Assembly (NCBI GenBank): GCA_964628835.1
Contig: CAZVME010000063.1
Coordinates: 1-19,678, forward strand
Reading direction: 5' to 3'
Length of the DNA stretch: 19,678 nucleotides
Source of the DNA: JAAGZL01 sp964628835
GTDB taxonomy: Bacteria > Pseudomonadota > Gammaproteobacteria > Chromatiales > Chromatiaceae
In this document: piece by piece, positions 1 through 9,900 of the stretch
Numbering within the stretch: position 1 is the stretch's first letter
Layout of the letters: the number at the start of each line of letters is the position of its first letter
Position numbers and translations under genes: made by a program
Notes under the pieces: generated by a model
What the model was told of the DNA's origin: nothing
The model's input: only the letters and a program-made list of their open reading frames with translations
Databases searched by the model: none

Positions 1-14
1 CCTTGGAAAGTGAG

Positions 15-1034
15 ATGAAGTTGATCGATGTGCATGCTCTGCGCGAACTTGTCAGTTGCGTCGGCATGAGTTGTTTTAATCGTGAAGTGCTATCCAGCAT
101 GGAGCAGGACTTTAAACGCTGGCGGGAGTTTTCCATGTCACCACGTCACGTAACCTACTGTCCTGACGGCGTGATAGAACTGATGCCATGCAGTGACTCC
201 AGCCAGTACAGCTTCAAGTATGTAAATGGCCATCCAAAAAACACCTCTACGGGAAGGCTATCTGTAGTAGCCATCGGGTTACTGGCGGATATAGCAGACG
301 GTTATCCAAAACTGTTGTGTGAAATGACCCTGCTTACCGCAATTCGCACTGCGGCCATGGCGGCGCTCGGCGCCAAGTATCTAGCTCGGGAGAACTCAAG
401 CGATCTGGCAATGATCGGCACTGGCGCCCAGTCGGAGTTTCTGGCGTTGGCTCTGATGGATGTTCGTCCGCTTCAGCGCATCCACTTCTTTGATGTGGAC
501 GCGAAGGCAATGAAAAAGTTCGAGCGCAATATGCAAGACAGGGGGATGGATTTGATTCCATGCGGAAGTGTAGAACAGGCCATAGAGAATGCCGACCTGA
601 TAACCACCGCCACTGCTGCCCGTTGTCAGGCCCAGTTATTCAGCCATGACCAACTGAAGCCCGGCGCACATATCCATGCTGTGGGAGGCGACAGCGAGGG
701 CAAGACTGAACTCAACCCTGATATCCTCTCCAGGTGCAAGCTGGTGGTAGAGTACCTGGAACAGACCAGGTCAGAGGGCGAGATACAGAATGCCTCAGTG
801 GATGTGGTACACGCAGAGATCTGGGAAATCATCACTGGTGATAAACCGGGGCGGGAAGATGATCGGGAGATCACGCTTTTTGATGCGGTTGGCTTCGCCC
901 TGGAAGACTTCTCAATCCTTAGGCTGGTCTACCGGTTGGTGCATGAGTACAACATCGGCCAGGAGCTGCCTATGTTACCGTCGCCGGATGACCCCAAGGA
1001 TCTGTTCTCCATACTCACATCGCCAGAGATATAA
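15..1034 (+). CDS. Ornithine cyclodeaminase (mu-crystallin family)
   Basis: Probably converts L-ornithine to L-proline and ammonia using bound NAD in the cytoplasm (EC 4.3.1.12). The protein is about 339 residues, normal for the family. It has the substrate-side segment KYVNGHPKN, the catalytic-region stretch EMTLLTAIRTAA, a Rossmann nucleotide loop IGTGAQSEF near the middle, the AVGGDSEGKTELNPDI segment and a C-terminal FDAVGFALEDFS. All of these are hallmarks of bacterial ornithine cyclodeaminases. I chose the ATG at 15 because the family normally begins MKLIDVH and a GGA Shine-Dalgarno core lies about 6 bases upstream; an in-frame TTG at 3 is possible but unlikely. The upstream promoter is outside the window. 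The arginase at 11902-13032 makes its substrate. Related family members act on other amino acids (alanine or lysine, for example), so the substrate is inferred from overall resemblance. Confidence 0.9.
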   Translation: MKLIDVHALRELVSCVGMSCFNREVLSSMEQDFKRWREFSMSPRHVTYCPDGVIELMPCSDSSQYSFKYVNGHPKNTSTGRLSVVAIGLLADIADGYPKLLCEMTLLTAIRTAAMAALGAKYLARENSSDLAMIGTGAQSEFLALALMDVRPLQRIHFFDVDAKAMKKFERNMQDRGMDLIPCGSVEQAIENADLITTATAARCQAQLFSHDQLKPGAHIHAVGGDSEGKTELNPDILSRCKLVVEYLEQTRSEGEIQNASVDVVHAEIWEIITGDKPGREDDREITLFDAVGFALEDFSILRLVYRLVHEYNIGQELPMLPSPDDPKDLFSILTSPEI

Positions 1035-1287
1035 GGATAGGTAATACTTGTTTGGAAGTGCGCTAAGCATGAGATCACGACTTTATATTCTCTACTCTGC
1101 CTCCTTGAATTACGTGAACTAAATCGAGTGCTAATCTTCCTCACTTAGAGATTCCAGAATAAAGCTGGTACTAACGATGGGATGCTATAGTCTGTATCAG
1201 AAGAATTTAGTTGTGTAATTAATACCTACATTTTTTCTCGATAACTAAACCACATTATAACCATAACAAATAAGAGTACTTTATAAG
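1035..1287. other. Convergent intergenic region
   Basis: This AT-rich stretch lies between the 3' end of the ornithine cyclodeaminase gene (+) and the 3' end of the broken histidine kinase gene (-). I see no convincing coding sequence, RNA gene or strong hairpin followed by a T-tract on either strand, so any terminators here are weak or factor-dependent. Confidence 0.5.
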
Positions 1288-3514
1288 TTATTGGTCAAGC
1301 AGTCCCTTTATAGTTCGCAATAATTTTTGTGCGTTAAAAGGCTTTTTAAGCAAATTCTTTTGCAGTGTCTCATCCACCATTTCCACATGACGACTATAAT
1401 TAAACCCACTGGTTAGTTGGATTTTTATGGAAGGATATTTTTGACGCACGATGGCTGCAAGTTGGTAGCCATCAATATCTGGCATTATTACATCGGTAAG
1501 TAGCAGGTCTATCAATGATAGTTCAAGCTTTTCTAGTGCCTGCATACCATTTTCTGCTTTTTGTATGTTGTAACCCCGCTCGCTCAGTATGCCACAGGTT
1601 AAATCAAGTAGTGCCGGTTCATCATCCACTACCAATATTGTTTCGTTGCCAGTAAAGTATTCAGAGTTACTTTCAACTGTTTTATCGTCATATTCACTCT
1701 CATGATGCCGTGGAAAATAGAGTGCAAAATGGGTGCCATGCCCAGGCTCTGAATAAACTTTGACAGCGCCACCGCTACGTTCAACAAACCCATAAACCTG
1801 GCTCAAACCAAGTCCGGTGCCTTTGTCACCTTTTGTGCTGAAGAAAGGCTCAAATATCATTTCCTGGGTGCTACTGTCCATTCCCGTTCCGGTATCTGTA
1901 ATGCTAAGCAAGACATATTCACCTGGATCAATATGTAAAATGCTGGCATTTGTCTCATCAAGTGACTCATTCGAGGTTTCGAATGTTATCTGACCACTAT
2001 CTTGAATAGCATGCATGGCGTTAATGGAAATATTAAGAATGGCATCTTCCAGATCGCTACTATCCAGGTAGGCAGACCAAAGATCATCTGATAAATCAAA
2101 TTTCAGGTTAATGCGTGCGGTCAAAGCCTTATCAATCATGTCATGTTCTTCACGCAAGAGCGTATTGATATCTAATCTTTTCGCATCTATACTCTTTCGC
2201 CGTGAAAAAGAGAGCAAAGTTTTTGTTAGCTTTGCTCCACGTTCACCTGCATGAAGAATTCTGTTGGCATATTCAGCCAGCTTGGGTTGTTGAGATAATT
2301 CAAGTTCCAATATCTCAGAATAGCCAATTATCACTCCAAGCATATTGTTGTAGTCGTGGGCTATACCTCCAGTTAGTTTACCCAGAGCATGCATTTTCTG
2401 ACTACGCCGGAGATGCTCTTCCTGCTGTAATCTGGCTGATATATCCATAAAGGTAACCACAGCACCTGTAATGCTACCGTTAGTACGTACTGGATATGAC
2501 CAGTATTCAACTGGTATGCTACTGCCGTCAGCACACCAAAAAACGTCCGTGTCGTCATGGATACCGACACCGGTATACAATACCCTGGTATATAGGACAC
2601 TCTTCTTCGGGATAGGCTGTGGTATCTAGGCGGGTGTGATGGATAAGTTTATGCATGTTGTTTCCGACCAGCGAGTTTGCACTCTTGTGGAGTAGCATTT
2701 GGACACAGGACTGATTGGCAAAAGTGCAATTTCCATTTAAATCAACCCCGTAGATCGCCTCCGCGGTAGAATCGAGCAGTAGCCTGACTTGCCCTTCACT
2801 TTTAGCCAGCAATCTATTCTGTTCATTCAACTCATCTATAGTAACTTGCAGATTCTCTGCGAGTGAATTAAATGCTAGAGCCACATCATTAATTACGTCA
2901 TATTTTGAATGCCTAATTCGGTAATCAAGATCACCATCACTAATTTGTTTTGCCCCCTGTTCCAGCAATCTTAAATTTAATGTTAAATAGCGGCCCAGTA
3001 ATATCGAAGCTGCAAGAGTAAACAAGAATATCAAGATGGCGATAGCGATATTTTGTTTCTGGGATTTGATGGTTAGTCTTTTAACTTGATCGGTTTTGAA
3101 GCCAACCTGGATATAACCTAAATACTGTCCATTCTTGCTGATTTTGGAAGAGAGATGATAGATGCCATTTTCAATAGCATTAGCAAATGAAATATTGGTC
3201 TTAATCTGTGAAATGTTTTCCGGAATATCTCCGGACGAAGCCATTATTCTATGGTGTCGGTCATAGATAATTGCATAACTAAAGTCTTCTCTGGATTCCA
3301 TTTGAGAGATATTCTCTCTTAGCATCGCTCTATCTGCGTAGACCAGTCCGATAGAAACTGTTTCAGTCAGATACTCAAGTCCATCGGCGTACGTACGCTC
3401 AAGCTGCTCGGCCTGGTTTTCTTTGATGATCCTCCCACCATTCCAAACAAGGATTGCGAGCATTATTGCGTGGATGAGAATTGTTGTTATAACCAGGCGT
3501 GATGACAATTTCAT
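1288..3514 (-). pseudogene. Membrane hybrid histidine kinase, frameshifted
   Basis: This is a single sensor-kinase gene split into two reading frames. The first part (3514 to about 2590) has a transmembrane helix (residues 9-26), a periplasmic region of about 130 residues, a second helix (about 156-173), a HAMP linker and the start of a PAS domain (GVDLNGNCTFANQSC). It is meant to run from CPIYQG into YTGVGIHDD, but the reading frame changes around 2577-2590 and the first frame stops at 2555. The second part, in the other frame, finishes the PAS domain. It then carries the HisKA H-box (GIAHDYNN), the ATPase N-box (LNISINAMHAI), G1 (DTGTGMD) and G2 (GTGLGLSQVYGF), and a C-terminal receiver with DD, phosphoacceptor Asp in LLTDVIMPD and Lys in LKKPF. 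Every motif is intact apart from the frameshift, so the break is recent or a sequencing error. It begins 3 bp after the PhnD-like gene, implying translational coupling. Confidence 0.88.
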
Positions 3515-3517
3515 CGC

Positions 3518-4402
3518 CTACTGACCTCTGTTATTCGACTGTGGGTTAGTATTGTCAATAAATTTTGATTCATCGAAATAGTGCCGTATAGAATCAAACT
3601 CTTCTATTGAGTAACGTCTAAAAGGAGGGAATGCTATTTTATTTAGAATTGCCTTGCCGTCGGCGCTTTTACCTAGCTCAAGCATAGAGGTGATTATCAG
3701 CTCACGCATTTCAGATGAAAGATGCTCGGATATAATCATGCTGAGCCCTGGAAAAGGCTCGGTTTGTGCAATTACTTTTACATGATCGACAGCATTCTCT
3801 GCCTGCAAGTTGATATATCCGATTTCTGCAACAAATGCAGCATCAACATCACCATTTTGTGCAGCCATAAATGCTGCATTGTGGCTGCCATAGTTAATAA
3901 ACTTAGGAAGTTCATCCCGACTATATTTGTTCAGCATGAAAAACTTAGGCGCAATGAACCACAAGGCTCCATTCTTTTGCGGGGCAGAAACCACCTTGCC
4001 CTTAAGCTGCCCAATAGAGTCGACAGGGCTTGATGATGATACAATAAGGACCACTTTTGTGAGGTCCACTGGAATCACCCCGGGAACATATAAACCGCTC
4101 TCAATGGCACGCAGGGCAAGATGCGGAGCGGTAAATATCATATCGTAATGCCCAGCATCAGTACGTTTGACGAGATGATCGATAGTCTGAGCTAATTCGA
4201 TAGCTACTTCCTGATCTAGCTCTTTGGAAAGATAGTCTCGCAATGGCGACAGACGCTTAAAGAGCGTATCTGGACTCATAAACGGAGCAGCCCCTAACAG
4301 CAGTTCACTCCTGCGCTCCCTATCCTCTGCTGCAGCCGTTGCGGTTAAAATAAGAAAGGACGTGAACAGAATGATAACTGTTAATTCTTTTAATCTAGGC
4401 AT
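3518..4402 (-). CDS. PhnD-like periplasmic substrate-binding protein
   Basis: This 294-residue exported protein belongs to the phosphate/phosphite/phosphonate-type binding family (PhnD-like). An N-terminal signal peptide (hydrophobic VIILFTSFLILTATAAA) is followed by family segments such as GAAPFMSPDTLFKRLSPL, YDMIFTAPHLAL, the LKGKVVSAPQ motif and a late DVDAAFVAEIGY. The start is the ATG at 4402: a perfect AGGAGG lies 5 bases upstream, and the in-frame GTG at 4408 overlaps that site. There is no transporter permease or ATPase gene nearby. It sits between a receiver-EAL gene and a periplasm-sensing hybrid kinase. I therefore infer that it captures a ligand and presents it to the kinase rather than feeding an importer. 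The ligand is unknown; phosphonate is only a family label. It looks intact although both neighbours are broken. Confidence 0.85.
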   Translation of the reverse strand: MPRLKELTVIILFTSFLILTATAAAEDRERRSELLLGAAPFMSPDTLFKRLSPLRDYLSKELDQEVAIELAQTIDHLVKRTDAGHYDMIFTAPHLALRAIESGLYVPGVIPVDLTKVVLIVSSSSPVDSIGQLKGKVVSAPQKNGALWFIAPKFFMLNKYSRDELPKFINYGSHNAAFMAAQNGDVDAAFVAEIGYINLQAENAVDHVKVIAQTEPFPGLSMIISEHLSSEMRELIITSMLELGKSADGKAILNKIAFPPFRRYSIEEFDSIRHYFDESKFIDNTNPQSNNRGQ

Positions 4403-4407
4403 TTTCA

Positions 4408-4413
4408 CCTCCT
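4408..4413 (-). promoter_or_regulatory. Consensus Shine-Dalgarno of the PhnD-like gene
   Basis: The minus strand reads AGGAGG five bases before the ATG at 4402. It rules out the GTG at 4408 as the start codon and predicts strong translation of the binding protein. Confidence 0.8.
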
Positions 4414-4421
4414 ATCATGGG

Positions 4422-5606
4422 TTAAATAAGGTAATCCTGGTTGTGTCGAGTAAACCACGCAATGATTTCATTGGCCGGCATGGGTTTGGCAAACAGATAA
4501 CCCTGCGCCATATCACAAGCCATACCGGCCAGTTCTTTACGACATGACTCGGTTTCCACCCCCTCGGCAACAGTTTTCATATTAAGCTTATGTCCCAGCA
4601 TGATAATAGTCTCAATAATTGATTTGGCTTCTGGGTCCCTATCCATTTGGGATATAAAAGAGCGATCAATTTTTATTTCTGTAAAGGGAGCCCGGTGCAG
4701 CTGTACCAGTGAAGAGTAACCGGTACCAAAATCGTCAATCGATAGATCAATACCCTTCATGCGCAACCGAGTCAGAATATCCAGAGGTTTAGTTAACTCA
4801 TGCATAAAAGCGGTCTCGGTGATCTCAAGCATTATTTGAGACGGTTCGACATTAAATTTTTGAATTAGCAGATCAATCTCTTCAGGTAGATTAAGTTCCT
4901 TCAACGTTATCGCCGACATATTTATCGCAACCTGCACCTTCAGCCCATGATCGCGCCACAATTGACACTGAGACAGCGTCTGTTCCAGCACCACCCATGT
5001 CAATTTATCAATTAGCCCGTTTTTTTCGGCCGTATGTATAAAAAGATCAGGGCCAATCAATCAGCTGGATGGATGCTGCCAGCGCACCAATGCTTCAAGG
5101 GATGGTATGACACGCCCATTTAATCCGATCTTTGGCTGGTAGTGAACCACCAGCTCGTTATTCATCAAAGCATTACGTAACTCTTCCACAGTTGGTGGTT
5201 GAATATCGATATTGAACGAATGTGTTTTTGGTAAAATAGTAAGCCCGCTCAGCATTTGATTCAGCTGTTTACGGCGAAATGGTTTACTCAGACTTCCCGC
5301 AAAATCAAGCCCATGCTCTGTAGCTAGCTTCTCGGCCGAATGGAGGACACCGGAATCATACCCACTGATCAGAATCAGTTGGGCATCACAATTGATTTCA
5401 GCCAGAAAACGGATGATTTCAACTCCATCTACTCCCGGCATCATAAGGTCAAGAATAATCACATCCGCAGAGTTCTGGTATTGTTCAATGAAAATACTGG
5501 CATTATTGTATTGCTCCGCATCAAAGCCGGCCAGTTCAGCCATATCACAGATAAAACATGCCAGATCAGCTTCGTCATCGATTACGATTAGTTTGGGTAG
5601 ATTCAT
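4422..5606 (-). pseudogene. Receiver-EAL (c-di-GMP phosphodiesterase) with in-frame stop
   Basis: A response regulator with an N-terminal receiver domain (acidic pair D10/D11, phosphoacceptor D53 in LDLMMPG, K108 in LSKPF) and a C-terminal EAL phosphodiesterase domain. The reading frame is continuous over about 394 codons except for one TGA at 5061-5063, ten codons after the EAL signature (ExLxR = EALVRW, E171). The stop falls in WQHPSS-stop-LIGPDLF, where family members normally have Gly before LIGP, so a GGA-to-TGA change would explain it. All later catalytic positions are present: Asn in INMSA, Glu in LEITETAF, DDFGTGYSS, Lys in IKIDRSF, AEGVETES and QGYLFAKP. The truncated 181-residue product would keep only the receiver and a stub. 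The gene ends about 20 bp before the PhnD-like gene, so the three sensory genes form one transcript. The damage is either a true nonsense mutation or a base error. Confidence 0.88.
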
Positions 5607-5646
5607 AACATTGACTCTTTGCCTAGCACCATTCGTACTCGTTGTA

Positions 5647-5661
5647 CCATGTCAAACATGG
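5647..5661. promoter_or_regulatory. Operator-like palindrome upstream of the receiver-EAL gene
   Basis: Perfect inverted repeat CCATGT-CAA-ACATGG, about 40 bp upstream of the receiver-EAL start codon. On the minus strand it overlaps a TTGACA hexamer (5655-5650) that could be a -35 box, although I see no good -10 element at 17-18 bp. It could be a regulator site for the sensory operon. Assignment is by position only. Confidence 0.3.
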
Positions 5662-5947
5662 ATTGCCTGTATTGTTGTTACTATGCAGATGCGGCGCAGG
5701 TATTTTATTCCTTACTTTGCGGGTGTCTGGCGACGCAACTCAGCCTGTTAACACAGCCTACCATACCCGTCACAATAAGATTTACCACTTCCCGAACCAG
5801 GCATGTTGTCATACCAGGACCATCTTTAGGCGGCATGGAGTACACGATATGTCTTAGCAGTTATTTATATTTGAAGATATAAATGCGACTAAACAGACCG
5901 CATCAAGCGGCTGTCCATTTACAATGAAAAAAATTAGCCCACAAGTA

Positions 5948-5973
5948 GAGAGGACGGGCAATCCCGCCCTCTC
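5948..5973 (-). terminator. Probable terminator of the cytochrome c' gene
   Basis: An 11-position stem with one mismatch (arms GAGAGGACGGG and CCCGCCCTCTC) around a 4-nt loop, starting about 20 bp past the cytochrome c' stop codon. On the minus strand a run of seven T follows, but about 14 bases after the stem, so it is not a textbook intrinsic terminator. It may act as a terminator or as a 3' stabilising hairpin. Confidence 0.5.
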
Positions 5974-5992
5974 CTATACTCTCACAGATGAA

Positions 5993-6433
5993 CTATTTTA
6001 CCTTGTTACGCCAGCTAGAGTGGCATGCGGCACACGAAATCGACAACTCATGAGCAGACTTACTCGCATCACGCCACTTACCCATACCAGCCTCTTTGGC
6101 AACACGCTCGGCATTGGAATCCAGGACCTTGTTGTAAGACATGAGGCTCTTCTTGAACTCCTTCTGATCCGACTTTTGCATAATGCTCCACGGTTTATGG
6201 TTTGGCGCGGGGTGATTCAAAATGATATTCGCCCCCGTTTTGACCATCTGCTTATTCTCTCTGAGTATCCCTTGATGGATCATGGATGAGGCGCTGCCCA
6301 TGATCTCCATCAACTGCCTGTAGGTCATATCTGCCTTTTTCTTTGAGGCGAGAAGTTGATCGACGGTTTGTGCTTCGGCCTGTGACACAAATGCCAGCAG
6401 ACCAACAAGCGTAATTACAGCTATTCTTTTCAT
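5993..6433 (-). CDS. Cytochrome c' (class II c-type cytochrome)
   Basis: A 146-residue exported monohaem cytochrome. It has a clear Sec signal peptide (MKRIAVITLVGLLAFVSQAEA, predicted cut after residue 21) and a largely helical body with the pattern TYRQLMEIMGSASSMI near the N-terminus. The haem-binding CAACH is at residues 134-138, close to the C-terminus, as in four-helix-bundle cytochromes c'. Members of this family are periplasmic and bind small gases such as NO, or carry electrons; the specific role cannot be read here. A good GGAG ribosome site lies 5 bases before the ATG. The gene appears to be a single transcription unit with a 526-bp upstream gap and a hairpin just downstream. I cannot exclude another helical c-type subfamily. 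Confidence 0.82.
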   Translation of the reverse strand: MKRIAVITLVGLLAFVSQAEAQTVDQLLASKKKADMTYRQLMEIMGSASSMIHQGILRENKQMVKTGANIILNHPAPNHKPWSIMQKSDQKEFKKSLMSYNKVLDSNAERVAKEAGMGKWRDASKSAHELSISCAACHSSWRNKVK

Positions 6434-6495
6434 GGTTTCTCCTTTGTTGGATATTTTTTAAAGTAGATTATTATTATGTTTTCAGCATCGAACAA

Positions 6496-6511
6496 GAGAC
6501 GGAATCGTCTC
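6496..6511. promoter_or_regulatory. Small perfect hairpin in the cytochrome c' upstream region
   Basis: GAGACG, loop GAAT, CGTCTC: six perfect pairs, about 65 bp before the start codon. It could be a leader hairpin or an operator. Function is unknown. Confidence 0.3.
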
Positions 6512-6845
6512 GCTGTGCGATGAGATAACTCGGCTCTGTTTCGAGCACACAATTATTATTTCCGGATATTATCCCGGTGCATGTTTCCCAGCTATATATT
6601 CAGCAGGAAGAACAGAATGTCTCGCTCGCTCCGAAACATCCCCTATACTGTTTCACGCCTTTATTTTTAATACCCTTATTAAGGCGGCCATAGTCGACAA
6701 CGGTGTCATCGGTAGTTGAAACAGTTCAGGGCGCCCATTAAGACGCATAATTCCCAACAGGTCAATACCACGCCAACCCCAAGGAAAAGAGAATGACTAT
6801 TTATGCCGGCCGCTCTTTTGGTGCACAAACCACAAGATATTCATT

Positions 6846-6866
6846 TTTTCTATGCTTGAATCACCA
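6846..6866. repeat. 21-bp motif, copy A (downstream of gdhB)
   Basis: These 21 bp, containing CTATGCTTGAATCACCA, are identical to 12152-12172, where they mark the junction between the arginase core and its odd C-terminal tail. An exact 21-bp match within a 20-kb window is very unlikely by chance. Both copies have the same orientation and lie at or just past the 3' end of a minus-strand gene. Flanking bases do not match on either side, so this may be the end of a small mobile or dispersed element. Confidence 0.6.
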
Positions 6867-6959
6867 TAAGATTATGCTGTCTTATAGACTATCCCGCTCA
6901 CGTTACCGTCGGCAAAGGCTACTTTCACCACTATCGATTGATATGATTACAGCAACGAT

Positions 6960-9900
6960 TCACCTGATATCAATTGCTCCTGTGCGGGATACCATTTCTC
7001 GCAGTTCGCGCACAGCTACCATAAGCATTTCAAAATGCTGCACGTTGGTACCTTTGAGATCAGCCACAAGCTGCTGCCAACGCTCAAGGGCATGCTGATG
7101 CTGTTGGCACCAACTCTCCACTCGCTCCTCCGGCGACATGTCACTCGAGGTCTGACTCAAGATCTCTGCGGTGAGCGTTGCCTGCTGCTTGCGTAACTCT
7201 TCACGCAGAGCTGCACGAGCCTGGGTATGCCAATGTGATTCGGTGGAGAGTCGTACTACTTGCTTGCGTAGCCAATGGAGACCCAACCTGTCATCCAGGA
7301 GAAAGTAGAGCTTTGCCACGATCTCCACATCGGCCTCCGACTCAGTAGCCGTCTCAACAATATCAAGACCTGCCAGCCAGTGATCCATGCCGGCGATAGC
7401 CACTGCCAACTCCTTAGGCACCCCGCTATCCATCATCCCTTTGGCCTTAGCTAAATCTGCATCCAGATCCTGGACTGCCAGCACGGAAAAGAGCAGTTGT
7501 GTGAGCTGTTTAATCCCTGGGCGAAAACTCACCACTAACTCCTCGATATGCGGTGTGCTTCCACCATAACGTAGAAACCAAAAGGCCCCACCAATGACGA
7601 GACGATTGCATTGTAGGATCATGTGTATCTGGGTCTGTGCCGGGATATTATTATCCAAATTATCGATAGCATTCCACAGGCGACCCAAACCGAAGACCGC
7701 CCGCGCGAGAAAGAAGGCGCGTGTAACCTCTGCTGCACTTGCCCCTGCCTCGGTCTGCAGCCGGTGAACAAAGGTCGCTCCCATACGATTGAGAATCTCA
7801 TTGGTCACTTGAGTAGAAATAATCTCCCGGCGCAAGCGGTGACTGGAGATGCGTTCTGCAAAACGCTCGCGCACCGCACTGGGAAAGAAGCGCTCCAACT
7901 CTATCAAGAAGCAGGGGTCATCAGGAATACCCGAGGTCAACAACTCATCCTTCAACAGTAGTTTTCCATAGCAGAGCAACACCGCCATCTCCGGTCGTGT
8001 CAGCCCCACTTCATTGGTCTGCCGGTCCAGCATCTCCTCGTCATCGGGCAGCTTCTCCAGTTCTCGATCCAGTCGTCCAGCCCTCTCCAGACGATAGATA
8101 AACTGAAGATGTTCGACCAATAACCGTGAAGCCTGTACCTCTGTCAGCGTGAGTGAAAGAGACTGTCGATAGTTATCCTGTAATACCTGCTCAGCAACCT
8201 CATCAGTCATTTCATCAAGCAGACGGTTTCGTTGCTTGATGGTAAGTTCACCATCAGTCACCACGCGATCCAGTAAAATCTTGATATTGACTTCGCGATC
8301 AGAACAGTCGACGCCACCTGAGTTATCAATAAAGTCAGTATTGATGCGCCCCCCCTTACTCGCGTACTCAATGCGACCCCGCTGGGTAAAACCAAGATTA
8401 CCCCCCTCACCAACCACCAGGCAACGCATTTCACTGCCATTGATTCGCACTGCATCGTTAGCCCTGTCACCGGCATCTTCATGACTCTCTTCCGCTGATT
8501 TGACATAGGTGCCGACACCCCCATTCCACAGCAGATCCACTGGGGCTTTCAGTATGGCCCTAATCAAAGCATTGGGTTCCATGTGTTCATCTTCAATTGC
8601 CAGGGTACGCCGCATTTCTGGGGATATCTCGATGGTCTTGGCAGTGCGGGAGAACACACCACCACCGGCTGAGATCAACTTGGGGTTATAGTCCATCCAT
8701 GTAGAGCGCGACAGCCCAAACAGGCGCCGTCGTTCCTCAAGACTGGCCTGCAAGTCTGGCTGTGGATCGAAAAAGATGTGGCGATGATCAAATGCAGCCA
8801 CCAGCCGTAACTGGGATGAGAGCAGCATACCGTTACCAAACACATCACCAGACATATCCCCAATCCCAACAGCGGTAAAGTGCATCTGCTGAATATCTTC
8901 ACCGCCCTCTCGAAAGTGGCGCTTTACCGACTCCCAGGCACCACGAGCAGTTATGCCAATCTTTTTGTGGTCATAGCCGGCTTTCCCTCCTGAGGCGAAG
9001 GCATCGCCAAGCCAGAAACCGGCACCGATGGCAATCTTATTGGCAACATCTGAGAAAGTGGCTGTACCCTTATCTGCAGCTACGACAAGATAGGGATCAT
9101 CTCCGTCATAGCGCACTATCCCTGCGGCAGGGATAACCAGATCTCCATCCAGATTGTCAGTGATATCCAGCAGAGCGTGAATAAAGATGCGATAGCACGC
9201 CAGCACCTCCTCGGCAACAGCTTCTCCCCCGCCATCGACCGGCAGGCATTTAGAGACAAAACCACCTTTGGCTCCAACCGGCACAATGATCGAATTTTTC
9301 ACCATCTGCGCCTTCATCAAGCCGAGAATCTCCGTACGATAATCCTCTTTTCGGTCAGACCAACGCAAACCGCCCCGCGCCACCGCACCTCCACGCAGAT
9401 GTACACCCTCCACCCGCGGGGAATAGACAAATACCTCAAAATGCGGCTTGGGCAGAGGGAGGTCCGGTATCCGTGCAGGATCAAACTTAAAAGCCAGGTG
9501 AGCGTTACGCCCCCCCCCTTCCAGTTGTTGATAATAGTTACAGCGCAAAGTGGCACGAAGCGTGGCATAGAAACGCCGCAGGATGCGATCCTCATCCAGA
9601 TTAGCCACCTCATCCAATGCCTTATCTATATGCTCCATCAACTCGTTATTGCGCGTCTCATCACACCCGTGCTGTTCTGGATTGAAACGACAGTGAAACA
9701 GCTCAATCAACAAGCGGGCAAGCTTGGGATTATTATTCAGTGTCTGTTCCATGTAACTCTGGCTAAACGGACTCCCTGCCTGTAGCAGATATTTGCAATA
9801 AGCCCGCAACAGGGTAGTCTCGCGCCAACTCAGGCGAGCCATGAGAACGAGACGGTTGAATCCATCACTCTCCATCTCACCTCGCCATACCTGCAAGAAG

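Larger units (their letters stand above)
5607..5992. other. Intergenic region between the sensory operon and cytochrome c'
   Basis: A 386-bp gap without a credible gene on either strand; the open frames here lack ribosome sites and family-like sequence. It should hold the promoter of the sensory operon (minus strand, near 5607-5660), an AT-only inverted repeat at 5863-5884 (arms ATTTATAT and ATATAAAT around a 6-nt loop), and the terminator-like hairpin of the cytochrome gene at 5948-5973. Confidence 0.5.
6434..6959. other. Long intergenic region between gdhB and cytochrome c'
   Basis: I see no convincing gene in these 526 bp. They must contain the promoter of the cytochrome c' gene (minus strand) and the 3' end of the gdhB transcript. 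Recognisable items are a perfect small hairpin at 6496-6511 (GAGACG-GAAT-CGTCTC) in the cytochrome leader and a 21-bp motif at 6846-6866 that recurs in the arginase gene. The open frame starting at 6793 on the plus strand runs into antisense gdhB and is not supported. Confidence 0.5.

Noticed and set aside
3518..4402. PhnD-like protein as part of a phosphonate ABC importer
   Set aside because: No permease or ATPase gene is present, and it is embedded between signalling genes, so a sensory role is the better reading.
5061..5063. The in-frame TGA as a selenocysteine codon
   Set aside because: EAL domains are not known to need selenocysteine here, the position is normally glycine, and no SECIS-like hairpin is evident just downstream.
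5863..5884. AT-only inverted repeat as a terminator
   Set aside because: The stem has no G-C pairs and does not follow a gene end closely, so it is too weak to call.
5924..6289. Plus-strand open frame over the cytochrome c' gene
   Set aside because: The minus-strand gene has a signal peptide, CAACH haem site and ribosome site, whereas this frame has none.
9177..9785. A 202-codon plus-strand open frame inside the glutamate dehydrogenase gene
   Set aside because: It is fully antisense to a conserved catalytic region, has no ribosome site and no family-like motif; long antisense frames are common in such coding sequence.
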